NCBI RefSeq assembly: GCF_004341685.1
Contig: NZ_SMAA01000001.1
Span: 62,001-126,000 of the forward strand
Direction of reading: 5' to 3'
DNA: 64,000 nucleotides
From: Pectinatus cerevisiiphilus
GTDB taxonomy: Bacteria > Bacillota > Negativicutes > Selenomonadales > Selenomonadaceae
The notes under the pieces are model-generated. The model ran no database searches. It had not been told where the DNA came from and saw only the letters and a list, made by a program, of their open reading frames with translations. The stretch's first letter is position 1; every line of letters begins with the position of its first letter. Below are positions 8,317 through 18,885 of this stretch, piece by piece. A program made the position numbers and the translations under genes.

Positions 8317-11300
8317 GTGCCGAAGAAGGAATATCTGAAAAAAGTAATGGTAATCGGCTCCGGCCCGATAATTATCGGCCAGGCGGCAGAATTTGACTAT
8401 GCAGGCTCACAGGCCTGCCGCGCTTTGAAAGAAGAAGGACTGGAAGTAGTCCTGGTAAACAGCAATCCAGCTACGATAATGACGGATACGCATATTGCTG
8501 ACCGTGTTTATATAGAACCGTTGACTGTAGAATTTTTGGAAGAAATTATCAGCAAGGAACGGCCGGACGGCTTACTTGCCACTCTCGGTGGACAGGCAGG
8601 ACTTAATTTGGCTGTTAAATTGTCTGAACGCGGTGTATTGGCAAAATACAAGGTTGAACTTTTGGGAACGTCGCTGAAAGCCATAAAAAAAGCTGAAGAC
8701 CGTGAGTTATTTAAAGAAACAATGCAGAAACTGGGCGAACCTGTACCGGAAAGTAAGATTGTCGAAACGGTAGAGGATGCTGTTGCCTTTGCCAATGAAA
8801 TAGGTTATCCGATTATAGTGCGGCCAGCTTATACTATGGGCGGGACAGGCGGCGGCATAGCCGAGGCGGAAGACGAACTCATAGAAATTGTCATCCGCGG
8901 TTTAAAATACAGTATGATTGGACAAGTCCTGATAGAACGTTCTGTAGCTGGCTGGAAGGAAATAGAATACGAAGTAATACGGGACAGTAATAATAATTGT
9001 ATTACCGTTTGTAATATGGAAAACTTTGATCCAGTCGGTGTCCATACGGGAGACAGCATTGTTGTCGCACCGTCACAAACACTTACAGACCACGAATACC
9101 AGATGCTTCGTTCAGCATCGTTGCGCATAATACGCGAATTGGGGATTGAAGGCGGCTGTAATGCCCAGTATGCACTGGACAGTAAAACCAATAATTACTA
9201 TGTAATTGAAGTTAATCCGCGTGTCAGCAGGTCTTCAGCGCTGGCATCAAAGGCTACCGGCTATCCTATTGCCAAAGTATCGGCGAAGATAGCGATAGGC
9301 TATACACTCGATGAGATAACAAATGCCGTGACGCAGAAAACAAAAGCCTGTTTTGAACCGGCTTTGGATTATTGCGTTGTAAAGTTTCCGCGCTGGCCTT
9401 TTGACAAATTCGTTTTGGCTGACCATACATTGGGTACGCAGATGAAAGCTACGGGCGAAGTTATGTCCATTGACCGCAGTTTTGAAGGTGCCATACTGAA
9501 GGCAATACGTTCATTGGAAATAGGCGTGCATTACCTCAGTATGCAGCATATAGCTGCATGGGATGATAAGACAGTCCTGAAAAATCTGGCACTTATCAAT
9601 GATGAAAGAATATTTGTCATAGCCGAAGCATTGCGCCGCGATGTTGCTGATGTAGACAAAATAAACGAAATTACTAAAATAGATAAATGGTTCATAAGAA
9701 AAATAAAAAATATCATTGATATAGAAAAAAGAATAAAAAGCGAAACCCTGACAGAAAAGTTATTGCTGACAGCTAAAAATGTGGGCATTGCTGACCGTTC
9801 GATAGCAGAAATGACAGGGAAAACCATGCTGCAAATTCGTGTCATGAGAAAAGCATTGCGGATTTTGCCCTGCTATAAGATGGTTGATACATGTGCTGCC
9901 GAATTTGAAGCGGCAACACCGTATTATTATTCCACTTTTCATGCGCAGGAAGATGAAGTACAGCCTTCCAACAAGAGAAAGGTAGTCGTTTTAGGTTCCG
10001 GGCCGATACGCATTGGCCAAGGCGTTGAATTCGATTATTGTTCCGTCCATTCGGTATGGGCTTTACGCGAAATGGGTATAGAAGCAATCATAATCAACAA
10101 CAATCCGGAAACTGTAAGTACTGACTTTGATATATCTGACAGACTTTATTTTGAACCGCTGACACCGGAAGATGTCCTTAACATAATAGATAAGGAAAAA
10201 CCGGAAGGGGTAATAGTCCAGTTTGGCGGACAAACGGCAATAAATCTTGCCAGTTCCTTACAGCAGGCAGGCGTGAAAATATTGGGTACGTCAGTCGATG
10301 ATATAGACCGTGCTGAAGATAGGGAACGCTTTGATGAATTACTGGAAAAGACACATATATTGCGTCCGCGTGGTGAAAGTGTCACCAATGTTAAGGATGC
10401 TATAAAGGCAGCAGAAGACATAAAATATCCTTGCGTGATCAGACCGTCTTATGTACTTGGCGGCCGGGCAATGGAAATCGTGTATAACGAAGAAGAGTTA
10501 TGCGATTATATGGGGCGTGCAGTAAAGGTATCACCGAAACATCCTGTGCTCATAGATCATTATATGGAAGGCAGAGAAGTTGAAGTTGACGCCATTTGTG
10601 ACGGTAGTGATGTTGTGATTCCGGGTATTATGGAACATATCGAACGCGCCGGCATCCATTCAGGGGACAGTATAGCCGTATATCCGCCGCAGACTTTGTC
10701 GGCAAGGGTTATTTACACGATCGTCGATTATACAAAGAGGCTGGCACTTGGTCTCAATGTAAAAGGATTGATGAATGTCCAGTATGTAATATTGAATGAA
10801 CATGTCTATGTAATAGAAGTAAATCCACGTTCAAGCCGGACAATACCGTTCTTGAGCAAAGTAACCGATATAAAGATGGTCAATGTGGCAACAAGGGTTG
10901 CACTTGGACATTCTTTGCAGGAAATGGGATACCATTCGGGGCTTGTTACCCCGAAGCCGTATATTGCGCTGAAAGCACCGGTATTCTCCTTTGCCAAAAT
11001 GCAGGATGTAGATATTTCCCTCGGACCTGAAATGAAATCAACAGGCGAAGTGATGGGCATAGATTATCATTATTCACGCGCATTGTATAAGGCAATTACT
11101 GGGGCAGGTATGAATATACCGACAAATGGGACAATCCTGTTCACAGTAGCGGATAAGGATAAGGAAGAAATGCAGCAGCTTGCTAAGGCCTTTAGTGAAT
11201 TAGGCTTTAAGCTGGTGGCTACGAAGGGAACTGCAGACTCGATAAGTAAGATGGGAATTGATGTGGATATCGTAGGTAAAGTGCATGAAAGTAAAGGCGA

Positions 11301-11544
11301 TATTCTGGAAATGATCAAGGCCGGAAAAATAAATATGGTAATAAATACGCTTACGCCGGGAAAAACTTCTGCCAAAGACGGTTTTAAAATACGCCGGTCT
11401 ACAGTAGAACACGGTATAGCCTGCCTTACAGCGCTTGACACAGCATGGCAGGTGCTGCGGGTACTTTCCTTTATGCGTGAACGTCGTTTGGTTTATACAT
11501 TGGCATTACAGGACTATGTTGGCGGCGGTGATGATCTTGCATAA
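8317..11544 (+). CDS. carB: Carbamoyl-phosphate synthase large subunit
   Basis: Synthesises carbamoyl phosphate from bicarbonate, ammonia and two ATP. It has the duplicated ATP-grasp organisation: the first half starts at [23 protein letters not shown], the second (near residue 560) at [21 protein letters not shown], and an MGS-like allosteric domain follows from about 940. GTG 8317 is the preferred start (AAGGGG upstream, 2 bases after the carA stop); an ATG at 8284 would overlap carA without homologous sequence. At 1075 residues it is full length. Confidence 0.97.
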   Translation: MPKKEYLKKVMVIGSGPIIIGQAAEFDYAGSQACRALKEEGLEVVLVNSNPATIMTDTHIADRVYIEPLTVEFLEEIISKERPDGLLATLGGQAGLNLAVKLSERGVLAKYKVELLGTSLKAIKKAEDRELFKETMQKLGEPVPESKIVETVEDAVAFANEIGYPIIVRPAYTMGGTGGGIAEAEDELIEIVIRGLKYSMIGQVLIERSVAGWKEIEYEVIRDSNNNCITVCNMENFDPVGVHTGDSIVVAPSQTLTDHEYQMLRSASLRIIRELGIEGGCNAQYALDSKTNNYYVIEVNPRVSRSSALASKATGYPIAKVSAKIAIGYTLDEITNAVTQKTKACFEPALDYCVVKFPRWPFDKFVLADHTLGTQMKATGEVMSIDRSFEGAILKAIRSLEIGVHYLSMQHIAAWDDKTVLKNLALINDERIFVIAEALRRDVADVDKINEITKIDKWFIRKIKNIIDIEKRIKSETLTEKLLLTAKNVGIADRSIAEMTGKTMLQIRVMRKALRILPCYKMVDTCAAEFEAATPYYYSTFHAQEDEVQPSNKRKVVVLGSGPIRIGQGVEFDYCSVHSVWALREMGIEAIIINNNPETVSTDFDISDRLYFEPLTPEDVLNIIDKEKPEGVIVQFGGQTAINLASSLQQAGVKILGTSVDDIDRAEDRERFDELLEKTHILRPRGESVTNVKDAIKAAEDIKYPCVIRPSYVLGGRAMEIVYNEEELCDYMGRAVKVSPKHPVLIDHYMEGREVEVDAICDGSDVVIPGIMEHIERAGIHSGDSIAVYPPQTLSARVIYTIVDYTKRLALGLNVKGLMNVQYVILNEHVYVIEVNPRSSRTIPFLSKVTDIKMVNVATRVALGHSLQEMGYHSGLVTPKPYIALKAPVFSFAKMQDVDISLGPEMKSTGEVMGIDYHYSRALYKAITGAGMNIPTNGTILFTVADKDKEEMQQLAKAFSELGFKLVATKGTADSISKMGIDVDIVGKVHESKGDILEMIKAGKINMVINTLTPGKTSAKDGFKIRRSTVEHGIACLTALDTAWQVLRVLSFMRERRLVYTLALQDYVGGGDDLA

Positions 11545-12304
11545 GCATTTTTTAGCGGATGGTGCAATAATACGCCATGAAAAAATAGGGGCTAATGATG
11601 TTTATCTTTTGGATATAGATATTTTTACTAATGCAGAAAGTTTTGCAGCTGGACAGTTTGTCCAGCTGCAAGTTCCGGATGGAGAGATCCTGTTGCGCCG
11701 TCCTTTGAGTATAGCGGATGTATCGGGCAGCCGAATAGTATTGATCTACCGTTTGATCGGTAAAGGCACAGAACGCTTGGCAAGGGCTGCTGTGGGTAGC
11801 AAAGTGAGTATATTAGGCCCGCTGGGCACAGGCTTTGGCCTTGAATGCAAAAGACCTTTGCTTGTGGGCGGTGGACTTGGCATAGCGCCATTGTTGCTTT
11901 TGGCTAAACGTTTTGCGGGACAGGCCGACATCCTAATGGGCTGTAAAAACGCGGCACAAATGGACTGGCCATTGCCATTGTTTAAAAATGTAGTGAAAAA
12001 TACTTTTATTACGACTGACGATGGTTCAATGGGAATGAGGGGGTTTACTGCAGAACATTTGCCGAAAATATTAGCAGAAAATAGTTATGATAAGGTTTTT
12101 GTCTGCGGGCCTGAAATAATGATGAAAACAGTGGCTAAAATAACGGCTGGACATAAAATCGCCTGTGAAGTTTCTTTGGAAAAACGTATGGCCTGCGGCT
12201 TAGGAGCATGTCTCTCATGCACTATAGAAACTAGACAGGGCCGTAAAAAAGTCTGCAAAGACGGTCCGGTTTTTAACAGTACGGAGGTATTTTTTGATGA
12301 GTGA
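11531..12304 (+). CDS. pyrK: Dihydroorotate dehydrogenase B, electron-transfer subunit
   Basis: FAD and [2Fe-2S] subunit that passes electrons from PyrD to NAD+. Visible are the flavin motif [11 protein letters not shown], the nucleotide-binding [15 protein letters not shown], and a cysteine cluster CGLGACLSC...CKDGPVF near the C-terminus. Starting at ATG 11531 gives 257 residues, the usual size; the start overlaps the carB end by 14 bases and has only a GGCGGCGG-type ribosome site, so GTG 11528 or ATG 11516 remain possible. Confidence 0.95.
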   Translation: MILHKHFLADGAIIRHEKIGANDVYLLDIDIFTNAESFAAGQFVQLQVPDGEILLRRPLSIADVSGSRIVLIYRLIGKGTERLARAAVGSKVSILGPLGTGFGLECKRPLLVGGGLGIAPLLLLAKRFAGQADILMGCKNAAQMDWPLPLFKNVVKNTFITTDDGSMGMRGFTAEHLPKILAENSYDKVFVCGPEIMMKTVAKITAGHKIACEVSLEKRMACGLGACLSCTIETRQGRKKVCKDGPVFNSTEVFFDE

Positions 12305-13211
12305 GATCTCACTTAAAACCGAACTGGCAGGTATAAAAATGAATTCACCGATAATGACGGCATCAGGTACATTTGGCTTTGGTGAAGAATTTGAAGACTT
12401 TGCTGATTTTTCTACATTAGGCGCTATTGTTGTAAAAGGCACGACCTTGCAACCGAGAAGCGGGAATAAGGGCATCAGAATAGCAGAAACGCCGGCCGGT
12501 ATGCTTAACTGCATAGGTCTGGAAAATCCTGGTGTGAAGGTATTCATTGATGAAATATCACCGCGCATAAAAAAATATAACTGCCCAATAATAGTTAATA
12601 TATCGGGCAGTACAGTAGAAGAATACGGCGAGCTGGCCAACATGCTTGATATTGATGCAGTCGCAGCGGTAGAGCTCAATGTATCCTGTCCAAACGTCAA
12701 AGAGGGCGGCATTGCTTTTGGCGTAGAGCCGAAAAGTATGATGTCTGTTATCAGGGCAGCAAAGAAGAATACACATAAACCGGTGATAATTAAGCTTTCG
12801 CCCAATGTGACAGATATCGCAATGATGGCAAAGGCAGCAGAAGAGGCCGGAGCTGATGCCATATCGTTGATAAATACCCTTATGGGGATGGCAATTGATA
12901 TAAATACTTGGCGGCCTGTTTTGGGAAATATTACCGGTGGTCTTTCAGGGCCGGCCGTAAAGCCAGTGGCTTTGCGCATGGTCTGGGAGGTAAGAAAAGC
13001 AGTTAGCCTGCCGATAATAGGTATGGGCGGCATAATGAATGCCCAGGATGCCATTGAATTTTTCTTAGCAGGCGCTGATGCTGTGGCTGTAGGAACGGCA
13101 AATTTTGTCGAACCAGATATAACAGTCAAAATATACGATGGTTTGGAAAAATATCTTGGACAGAAAAATTTAACTGATATAAAAGATATAATAGGTAAAT
13201 TACAAGCATAA
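12297..13211 (+). CDS. pyrD: Dihydroorotate dehydrogenase B, catalytic subunit (class 1B)
   Basis: FMN enzyme that oxidises dihydroorotate to orotate, working as a heterotetramer with PyrK and using NAD+. The class 1 catalytic cysteine lies in [13 protein letters not shown], and the phosphate-binding glycine motif in [17 protein letters not shown] 12297 has GGAGG 9 bases upstream and overlaps pyrK by 8 bases. It is the last gene of the operon here: pyrF and pyrE, which often follow, are absent. Confidence 0.97.
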   Translation: MSEISLKTELAGIKMNSPIMTASGTFGFGEEFEDFADFSTLGAIVVKGTTLQPRSGNKGIRIAETPAGMLNCIGLENPGVKVFIDEISPRIKKYNCPIIVNISGSTVEEYGELANMLDIDAVAAVELNVSCPNVKEGGIAFGVEPKSMMSVIRAAKKNTHKPVIIKLSPNVTDIAMMAKAAEEAGADAISLINTLMGMAIDINTWRPVLGNITGGLSGPAVKPVALRMVWEVRKAVSLPIIGMGGIMNAQDAIEFFLAGADAVAVGTANFVEPDITVKIYDGLEKYLGQKNLTDIKDIIGKLQA

Positions 13212-13212
13212 A

Positions 13213-13256
13213 AAAATAACTGCATGCAGCTCCTAACTCTAGGCGGTTATTTTGGT
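13213..13256 (+). terminator. Terminator of the pyr operon
   Basis: An 11-bp stem with one G-U pair (AAAATAACTGC 13213-13223 with GCGGTTATTTT 13243-13253) directly after the pyrD stop codon. Confidence 0.6.
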
Positions 13257-13357
13257 TCTATACTAAATGTTGGGGTAAGCAAAAATTCAAGCTTACTCTG
13301 ACATTATTTTTTTATAAAAAATGTCGTTACAAATATCCTCATTATAATAAACAATTT

Positions 13358-13387
13358 AAAGCAGCAGGATAATATTCCTACTGCTTT
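13358..13387 (-). terminator. Terminator between convergent pyrD and uraA
   Basis: A 12-base stem (13358-13369 with 13376-13387, one mismatch) flanked by T-rich sequence on both strands. It is placed 50 bases after the uraA stop and may stop transcripts from either side. Confidence 0.65.
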
Positions 13388-13433
13388 TATAATGCCATAA
13401 ATTTTTTATAATCTTAACCATTGATGATGAACC

Positions 13434-14705
13434 TTAGTTTTTATTATCTATATGCAGTTTTTCAAAAATACCAAAGAAGATACTTATGACCATTGCCGAA
13501 ACAGTGGCAAGACCTATTCCTTTGAGCTGCACCGGACCCAATGTAAGCACGGCACCGCTGAGACCACTGATCATAGTTACGGCTGTCAAAATCATATTTT
13601 TGGACTTTGTATAATCAACCTTTTTTTCAATGAGCATACGTATACCGGAGCAGGCTATGATACCAAATAATAATATGCTTACGCCGCCCATTACGGGAAC
13701 TGGTATGGCATGGATAATAGCAGCTATCTTGCCAATGAAAGAAAATAAGACAGCAAACACTGCTGCGCCACCGATTACCCAGACACTGTAAACGCGGGTT
13801 ATGGCCATGACACCCATGTTTTCGCCATAAGTCGTATTGGGTGTAGAGCCGACAAGACCGGAAATTATATTGGAAAGACCGTCAGCAAATAGGGAACGAT
13901 GAAGGCCAGGGTCTTTGATCAAGTCGCGGTGGACGATACTGCCAGTAACGAGGAGATGGCCTACATGTTCAGCAAAGACCACAAACAGGGCCGGCATTAT
14001 CATCATGATAGCGCTTAAATTGAATTTTGGTTCATAAAAGGTTGGCACGGCAAACCAGGGAGCATTCTGCACGCCTGAGAAGTCGACAATGCCGAGAAAA
14101 AAAGAGATAATATACCCGCCGATAACACCAATCAAGACAGGAATAATACCTATAAAACCACGGCCTAAAACAGATGCCAAAATAGTGATAACCAGCGTCA
14201 GGCCTGAAGCAATCATGGCCAGATTGGGAGGTATGGAAGGCGCCGCGGCAGGGTCAGGGATGAAACCGGACATAGTGAGGGCAAGCGGTGCGAGCTCTAA
14301 ACCGATAACACTTACAACTGCGCCCATGGCAGCCGGTGGCAGGACGAAGTCTATCCACTGGGTACCTGTCTTATTAATGATAAATGATAAAATGATAAAG
14401 GATAAACCAAAGGCGATAAATCCTCCCTGTGCATCTCCATAGCTCATGTTAGCTGTAGCAAGGACTGCCAGCACAGGTGAAATGAAAGCGAAGCTTGAGC
14501 CCAAATATGCAGGAAGGCGTCCTTTACAGATAAATAAGTATAAAATAGTGCCGACACCATTCATAAACAGAGCTGTGGCCGGATTTACTTTTAGGAGAAA
14601 AGGCACGAGAACGGTGGAACCAAACATGGCAAACAAATGCTGCAGACTAAGAGGTATCCCTTCTAATAACGGGACTTTCTCTTCAACGTCGTAGTATTTT
14701 TTCAT
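13434..14705 (-). CDS. uraA: Uracil permease (NCS2 family)
   Basis: A 423-residue, roughly 14-helix nucleobase:proton symporter. Typical features are the QHLFAMFGSTVLVPFLL start, the VFAEHVGHLLVTG segment with the substrate-binding glutamate in helix 8, and NTTYGENMGVMAITRVYS. Convergent to the pyrimidine operon, it would salvage uracil. Unlike many Bacillota uracil permease genes, I see no PyrR hairpin in the 51-base gap to the gene upstream, so it is probably transcribed together with larE and perhaps the nitroreductase gene. Confidence 0.93.
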   Translation of the reverse strand: MKKYYDVEEKVPLLEGIPLSLQHLFAMFGSTVLVPFLLKVNPATALFMNGVGTILYLFICKGRLPAYLGSSFAFISPVLAVLATANMSYGDAQGGFIAFGLSFIILSFIINKTGTQWIDFVLPPAAMGAVVSVIGLELAPLALTMSGFIPDPAAAPSIPPNLAMIASGLTLVITILASVLGRGFIGIIPVLIGVIGGYIISFFLGIVDFSGVQNAPWFAVPTFYEPKFNLSAIMMIMPALFVVFAEHVGHLLVTGSIVHRDLIKDPGLHRSLFADGLSNIISGLVGSTPNTTYGENMGVMAITRVYSVWVIGGAAVFAVLFSFIGKIAAIIHAIPVPVMGGVSILLFGIIACSGIRMLIEKKVDYTKSKNMILTAVTMISGLSGAVLTLGPVQLKGIGLATVSAMVISIFFGIFEKLHIDNKN

Positions 14706-14756
14706 GTATTACATCCTTTATAGAGTTTTAAGTTGCCAACCGGTAGAAACATAAAA

Positions 14757-15581
14757 TCAATTTGGCTGGTTTTGTATTTGTGAAATAGCAGCATTTTGGC
14801 TGCCCATTTTATAACCGTTCATATCAAGTGTAATAAATGTAAAACCTAATTCCTTAAGTTCATTATAAATCTTTGTACGGAAATCAGGCAGTGCGAATTT
14901 GGCAAATTCTTCCGGCATTATTTCAATGCGGGCAAGCTTACCATGGTGGCGGACTCGTATCTGGCCGTTTATATACTGCCGCAGCAAACGTTCAGCCTTA
15001 TCAACCTGTTCGAGCCTGTCAGCTGTTAAGCTTAAGCCATAAGCAAGGCGTGAGGCCAGACAAGCTTGGCTCGGTTTATTCCAGACGGGCAAATTATATT
15101 TATGGGCTATTTGCCGTATTTCCTTTTTACCGATGCCGGCTTCCAGGAAAGGCAATTTTACCATATCTGATAATTCGGCTATAGCTTTCATACCAGGGCG
15201 GTAATCCGTTTTGTCGTCAAGATTGGAACCTTCTATGATGTAATTAAAGCCATTTTCTTTAGCCCAGTTACACATATTGGTAAAACGGAATTTTTTGCAA
15301 TAATAGCAGCGATTTTTATCATTGGCTGCAATTTCAGGAACAGCAAGGTCGTCACTTTTCATTAAAATATGTTTAATGCCGACAATCTTGGCAACTTTTA
15401 CAGCATCATCCTTTTCATTATCCTGTAAAAGAGGAGAATCAGCGGTGACAGCAATGGCTTTATCACCCAGGGCCAAGTGGGCAGCCTGTGTCAATACGGA
15501 GCTATCGACACCACCGGAAAAAGCCACGACTATTTTTTGGTAATCTTTAAGAATTTTAATAAGTTTATCAAATTTGTCCAT
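14757..15581 (-). CDS. larE: LarE-type ATP-dependent sacrificial sulfur transferase
   Basis: A 274-residue PP-loop enzyme. The N-terminal ATP motif SGGVDSS is at residues 22-28, and Cys174 in PSQACLASR matches the position of the cysteine whose sulfur is donated in characterised LarE proteins. LarE builds the nickel-pincer nucleotide cofactor of lactate racemase. A CYYCK motif lies near residue 92. No larA, larB or larC is nearby, so its real client is uncertain. ATG 15581 is chosen because GAGGTG precedes it; an upstream TTG (15593) overlaps that site. Downstream spacing to uraA is 51 bases. Confidence 0.88.
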   Translation of the reverse strand: MDKFDKLIKILKDYQKIVVAFSGGVDSSVLTQAAHLALGDKAIAVTADSPLLQDNEKDDAVKVAKIVGIKHILMKSDDLAVPEIAANDKNRCYYCKKFRFTNMCNWAKENGFNYIIEGSNLDDKTDYRPGMKAIAELSDMVKLPFLEAGIGKKEIRQIAHKYNLPVWNKPSQACLASRLAYGLSLTADRLEQVDKAERLLRQYINGQIRVRHHGKLARIEIMPEEFAKFALPDFRTKIYNELKELGFTFITLDMNGYKMGSQNAAISQIQNQPN

Positions 15582-15682
15582 TTTACACCTCAATAAAAGG
15601 TTAGCAGGGAAAATAAACTGGCATTTAATTAGCCATATACAATCCCTATACTATAAAATACAAGTTTTTATAAGTGCAAGCT

Positions 15683-16204
15683 TTATCTGATTTTAATTAT
15701 ACGATTTGGTTTACGTGGGTTATTTTGTTTGCAGGACTGGGCAGGATAACCAAGTAGACAATGGCCTATGGCAATATATTCGCCAGTTATGCCCCATTTT
15801 TTTAGCAGGGATTTTCCTGTTTCACTGGCAAACTCTTCTCGTGCACGGTGTATCCAACAGCTGCCAAGACCGAGAGAGCGCGCAGCGATAAGCATATTGC
15901 CTATGATTAAGCTGCCATCTTCGACACCAGTAGGACAGTCTTTTTCGGAAAGGACAATAAGTACCGTCGGTGCACCATAAAAAGGATCTTTGGTATAATT
16001 AAACAAATTTGCGTTCATTTTCGATAAAACAGCGATATCTTCTTTATTTTGCAGCGCAATAATTTTCGAGGACTGCCTATTCATACCGTTAGCCGCATAA
16101 AGACCGGCTTTTAGGACAAGGTCGAGTTCTTCGTCCGTTATTTGCTTGGCAGTATACTGTCTTACACTGCAACGTTCTAAGATATCAGTTATTGTCTGAT
16201 TCAT
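15683..16204 (-). CDS. Nitroreductase-family flavoprotein
   Basis: A 173-residue FMN-dependent oxidoreductase. The N-terminal RCSVRQYTAKQITDEELD is the classic start of the family, and SLIIGNMLIAARSLGLGSCWIHR forms the central helix and dimer region. The length is on the short side but complete. Physiological substrates cannot be inferred. A GGGAGGTGT ribosome site precedes the ATG. It heads a possible three-gene minus-strand group with larE and uraA (89-100 base gaps). Confidence 0.9.
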   Translation of the reverse strand: MNQTITDILERCSVRQYTAKQITDEELDLVLKAGLYAANGMNRQSSKIIALQNKEDIAVLSKMNANLFNYTKDPFYGAPTVLIVLSEKDCPTGVEDGSLIIGNMLIAARSLGLGSCWIHRAREEFASETGKSLLKKWGITGEYIAIGHCLLGYPAQSCKQNNPRKPNRIIKIR

Positions 16205-16422
16205 AACATAACACCTCCCTGTAAATTATTATTTTACAGCTAAAATATAAATTTTACAAATAATAAACTACAATAATATTCCTGGAAATTAACCTAAAAT
16301 TAATATTTAATTAAAATAAATAAGAAAAATTTATGTTAATTTTATAAAGCAGACAGATTTTGCCTAATAAAAGAAGAGAAAAACCTGCTGATATAGTAAA
16401 TATTAATCTGGAGGTATGCCGC

Positions 16423-18135
16423 GTGGGAATGAAGGGCAGATTGGTAATAAGTTTTGCCATTATTATTTGCTTGACAGCCGCAGTTGGTGTTTATGCTGCC
16501 TATTCTTTGCAAACAGTAAACAGTTATTTGCAAATGATGGCAGGCACCAATTTAACGAGAATGACAACAATGCAGGAAACAGTGAGCTTATTGGAAGGGT
16601 ATCAGGCAGATATATATAAATTGCTGTGGGAGCGAAAAAATGGTGGGCAGTCATCACCGACAGCGGCATTTACAGTAAAGGATTTGGCTGATAAAGCTAA
16701 AGAGATAGATGAACATATAGATAAAATGAAGAGATCGGCCAGAGAGAACCAAGCGGAAAATGTCACGGATGTTGAAAATACATGGCAGAGTTATAAAAAA
16801 GCTGTAAAGGAAAGAATTATTGATGCGAACGTAGACGATAATGCCGGCATTGAGAAAAGTCTGTCAAACACGGGGGATATGGGTCAAGCCTATAGTAAGT
16901 TGATGACCTTGGCAGAAGAGTTCAAACAGTTAAATGAAGGATATGTAAACATAGTAGTAAAAGATGGCGATGCCCAATATAAAAAAGCTGTCATCGTCAT
17001 GACAGCAGGCGTAACGGCTGTTATATTGGTAACCATCTTGATAGCAGTGTTCTTTGGTAGATATATAAATAAATTTATCAGAAAATTTTTGGATACAGCT
17101 GCCAGAAATGCTACTGGAGATTTACGGGCACATTTAGACTTCAAAGGAAAAAATGAATTTGCTAAAATAGCTGATTCATATAATGGGATGCTTGATGATA
17201 TCTGTATTTTAGTTGGCAATATCAAAAGTATGGCGAAAAAAGTAGTAAATACAGCAGGACAGATAACAGAGATTTCTGCCCAATCGTCAGAAGTGGTGAA
17301 CCAGGTCGCAGTAGCGGCTTCGTCGTCAGCGGACTCCGTTGAAAGACAGGTAAAAAATATTAATGCCACGGCCTCATTGGTAGATAATATAGCTGACAGT
17401 ATAGAAAATATGGTGCAGCAGGCAAAAAGTTCAGCAGATGAAGCGGCGGCATCGGCGGAAATTGCAGCAGAGGGCAGCAAATCCATCGGCCAGACCAGAA
17501 AACAGATGGAATCGATATCAGAGACAAATAGTAAATTAGTCGAAGGTATAAATTCTCTGGGGAAAAATTCGGAACATATCGCCGAGATTGTCGATACGAT
17601 AAAAAATATTGCCAGACAGACAAATCTGTTAGCTTTAAATGCGGCAATTGAAGCTTCAAGGGCAGGACAATATGGGAAGGGGTTTGCTGTAGTTGCCGAC
17701 GAAGTGAGAAGACTGGCAGAGCAATCCCAAACAGCAGCTAAGCAAATAGAAAAGATTATCAATAATATATGTACGCAGACAAGTAATACGGTTCAAATAA
17801 TGACAGTCAATAGCCGGGAAGTGGATGCGGGGGCGGTAGATGTTAAGCAATCAGGAGAAAGTTTTGAACGGCTGGCAATAATGAACAGTAAAATGTCAGG
17901 AAAAATAGAAATGATATCAAGTAAGGCAGACGTATTGTCAGGTTCCTCCCAAAATGTGGTAGAAAGTGTCGGCCGCATAAAAGGGGAAATTGATAATGTA
18001 AATGACCAAATCCAAAGCACCTCAGCATCCATAGAAGAGCAATCGGCATCACTCGAAGAAATAGTAGCATCAAGTAAGATGCTAGTCGATATAGCCCAAA
18101 GCCTGACCGGGCAAATAAGTAAATTTCGTATATAA
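16423..18135 (+). CDS. Methyl-accepting chemotaxis protein (four-helix-bundle sensor)
   Basis: A 570-residue chemoreceptor. The N-terminal helix (about residues 5-27), a helical periplasmic domain of about 150 residues like the Tar/4HB type, a second membrane helix (about 185-210), a HAMP domain, and a methyl-accepting signalling domain with the hairpin tip [28 protein letters not shown] can be followed in order. GTG 16423 is the start because GGAGG lies 8 bases before it; an upstream TTG (16360) adds a non-membrane extension without a ribosome site. The ligand is unknown. Confidence 0.93.
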   Translation: MGMKGRLVISFAIIICLTAAVGVYAAYSLQTVNSYLQMMAGTNLTRMTTMQETVSLLEGYQADIYKLLWERKNGGQSSPTAAFTVKDLADKAKEIDEHIDKMKRSARENQAENVTDVENTWQSYKKAVKERIIDANVDDNAGIEKSLSNTGDMGQAYSKLMTLAEEFKQLNEGYVNIVVKDGDAQYKKAVIVMTAGVTAVILVTILIAVFFGRYINKFIRKFLDTAARNATGDLRAHLDFKGKNEFAKIADSYNGMLDDICILVGNIKSMAKKVVNTAGQITEISAQSSEVVNQVAVAASSSADSVERQVKNINATASLVDNIADSIENMVQQAKSSADEAAASAEIAAEGSKSIGQTRKQMESISETNSKLVEGINSLGKNSEHIAEIVDTIKNIARQTNLLALNAAIEASRAGQYGKGFAVVADEVRRLAEQSQTAAKQIEKIINNICTQTSNTVQIMTVNSREVDAGAVDVKQSGESFERLAIMNSKMSGKIEMISSKADVLSGSSQNVVESVGRIKGEIDNVNDQIQSTSASIEEQSASLEEIVASSKMLVDIAQSLTGQISKFRI

Positions 18136-18270
18136 AAATATTTTTATTAGAAAGGTCGAATATTAAAGGGAAAATATTAGAAGCTAAAGTGTTTTAAAAA
18201 GGAAATGGGGCCGTCGCGGCGAAAGAAATAGGAATGGTATTGATATAGCGTATGGAAAAGAGGTTTCCTT

Positions 18271-18771
18271 ATGAATAGAAAAATTTTGGCTATAACATTC
18301 GTTCTTACATTTTTGGCGACGGCAGTAGTTTCAGCCGCAGAACCGCGTTGGCAAAAGATAATAAACGCTAATGAATACAGATATTATTTCGATACATTAA
18401 CAATTTCGTACGGCAAAACTGCACCTAAAAGTACACGTGATGAAGTAAAAATAGATAAGAATGTAATAAAATTTTATGCGCAGGAAGTATATGTGAATCC
18501 GCAGGATATAGCTGAAAAATTGCAACAAATTAATAATAGTGTGAACTGGGGCAGCGTAGCGTATTCGGTAGAAGCATGTGAGTATGATGTGAAAAACAAA
18601 AAGATTTGTCAAAAGGATATATCTTTTTTTGACACTAATGGAACATATATAGGAACTGTTACAAGAAATACATGGCATAATATAGTACCGGGCAGTGATG
18701 AAGAAACAATATATAATTATATTATCCAATATGCGAAAGACCACAATAAGGAATTAAAACAGCGGTCTTAA
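18271..18771 (+). CDS. Secreted protein of unknown function
   Basis: A 166-residue protein with a clear signal peptide (MNRKILAITFVLTFLATAVVSAAE, cleavage expected after the AA near residue 23). The mature part begins with WQKIINANEYRYYFDT and has several tyrosine and aspartate residues and two cysteines that could form a disulfide; the layout recalls small surface or periplasmic proteins (surface-adhesin-E-like) common in diderm Bacillota. It has its own terminator and lies between two chemoreceptor genes, which may hint at a sensory or binding role but does not show it. Confidence 0.7.
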   Translation: MNRKILAITFVLTFLATAVVSAAEPRWQKIINANEYRYYFDTLTISYGKTAPKSTRDEVKIDKNVIKFYAQEVYVNPQDIAEKLQQINNSVNWGSVAYSVEACEYDVKNKKICQKDISFFDTNGTYIGTVTRNTWHNIVPGSDEETIYNYIIQYAKDHNKELKQRS

Positions 18772-18825
18772 AGAAAACTTGATAATAGAAAAAATAATTG
18801 GGCAAATAAAAATGGATAGCAAACA

Positions 18826-18867
18826 CCCCTATAAATCAGTAATATTAGGATTTATAGGGGCTTTTTT
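18826..18867 (+). terminator. Terminator after the secreted-protein gene
   Basis: A 12-bp perfect stem (18826-18837 with 18849-18860) followed by CTTTTTT. Confidence 0.85.
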
Positions 18868-18885
18868 GTTAGGGATTATTAGTGA

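Noticed and set aside
16343-16370. Possible sigma-28 (chemotaxis) promoter TAAAG...GCCTAATAA before the first chemoreceptor
   Set aside because: Spacing is about 13 instead of 14-16 bases and the -10 match is partial.
16890-17762. 290-codon minus-strand open frame inside the first chemoreceptor
   Set aside because: Low-complexity translation mirroring the coiled-coil chemoreceptor codons; the plus-strand gene is unambiguous.
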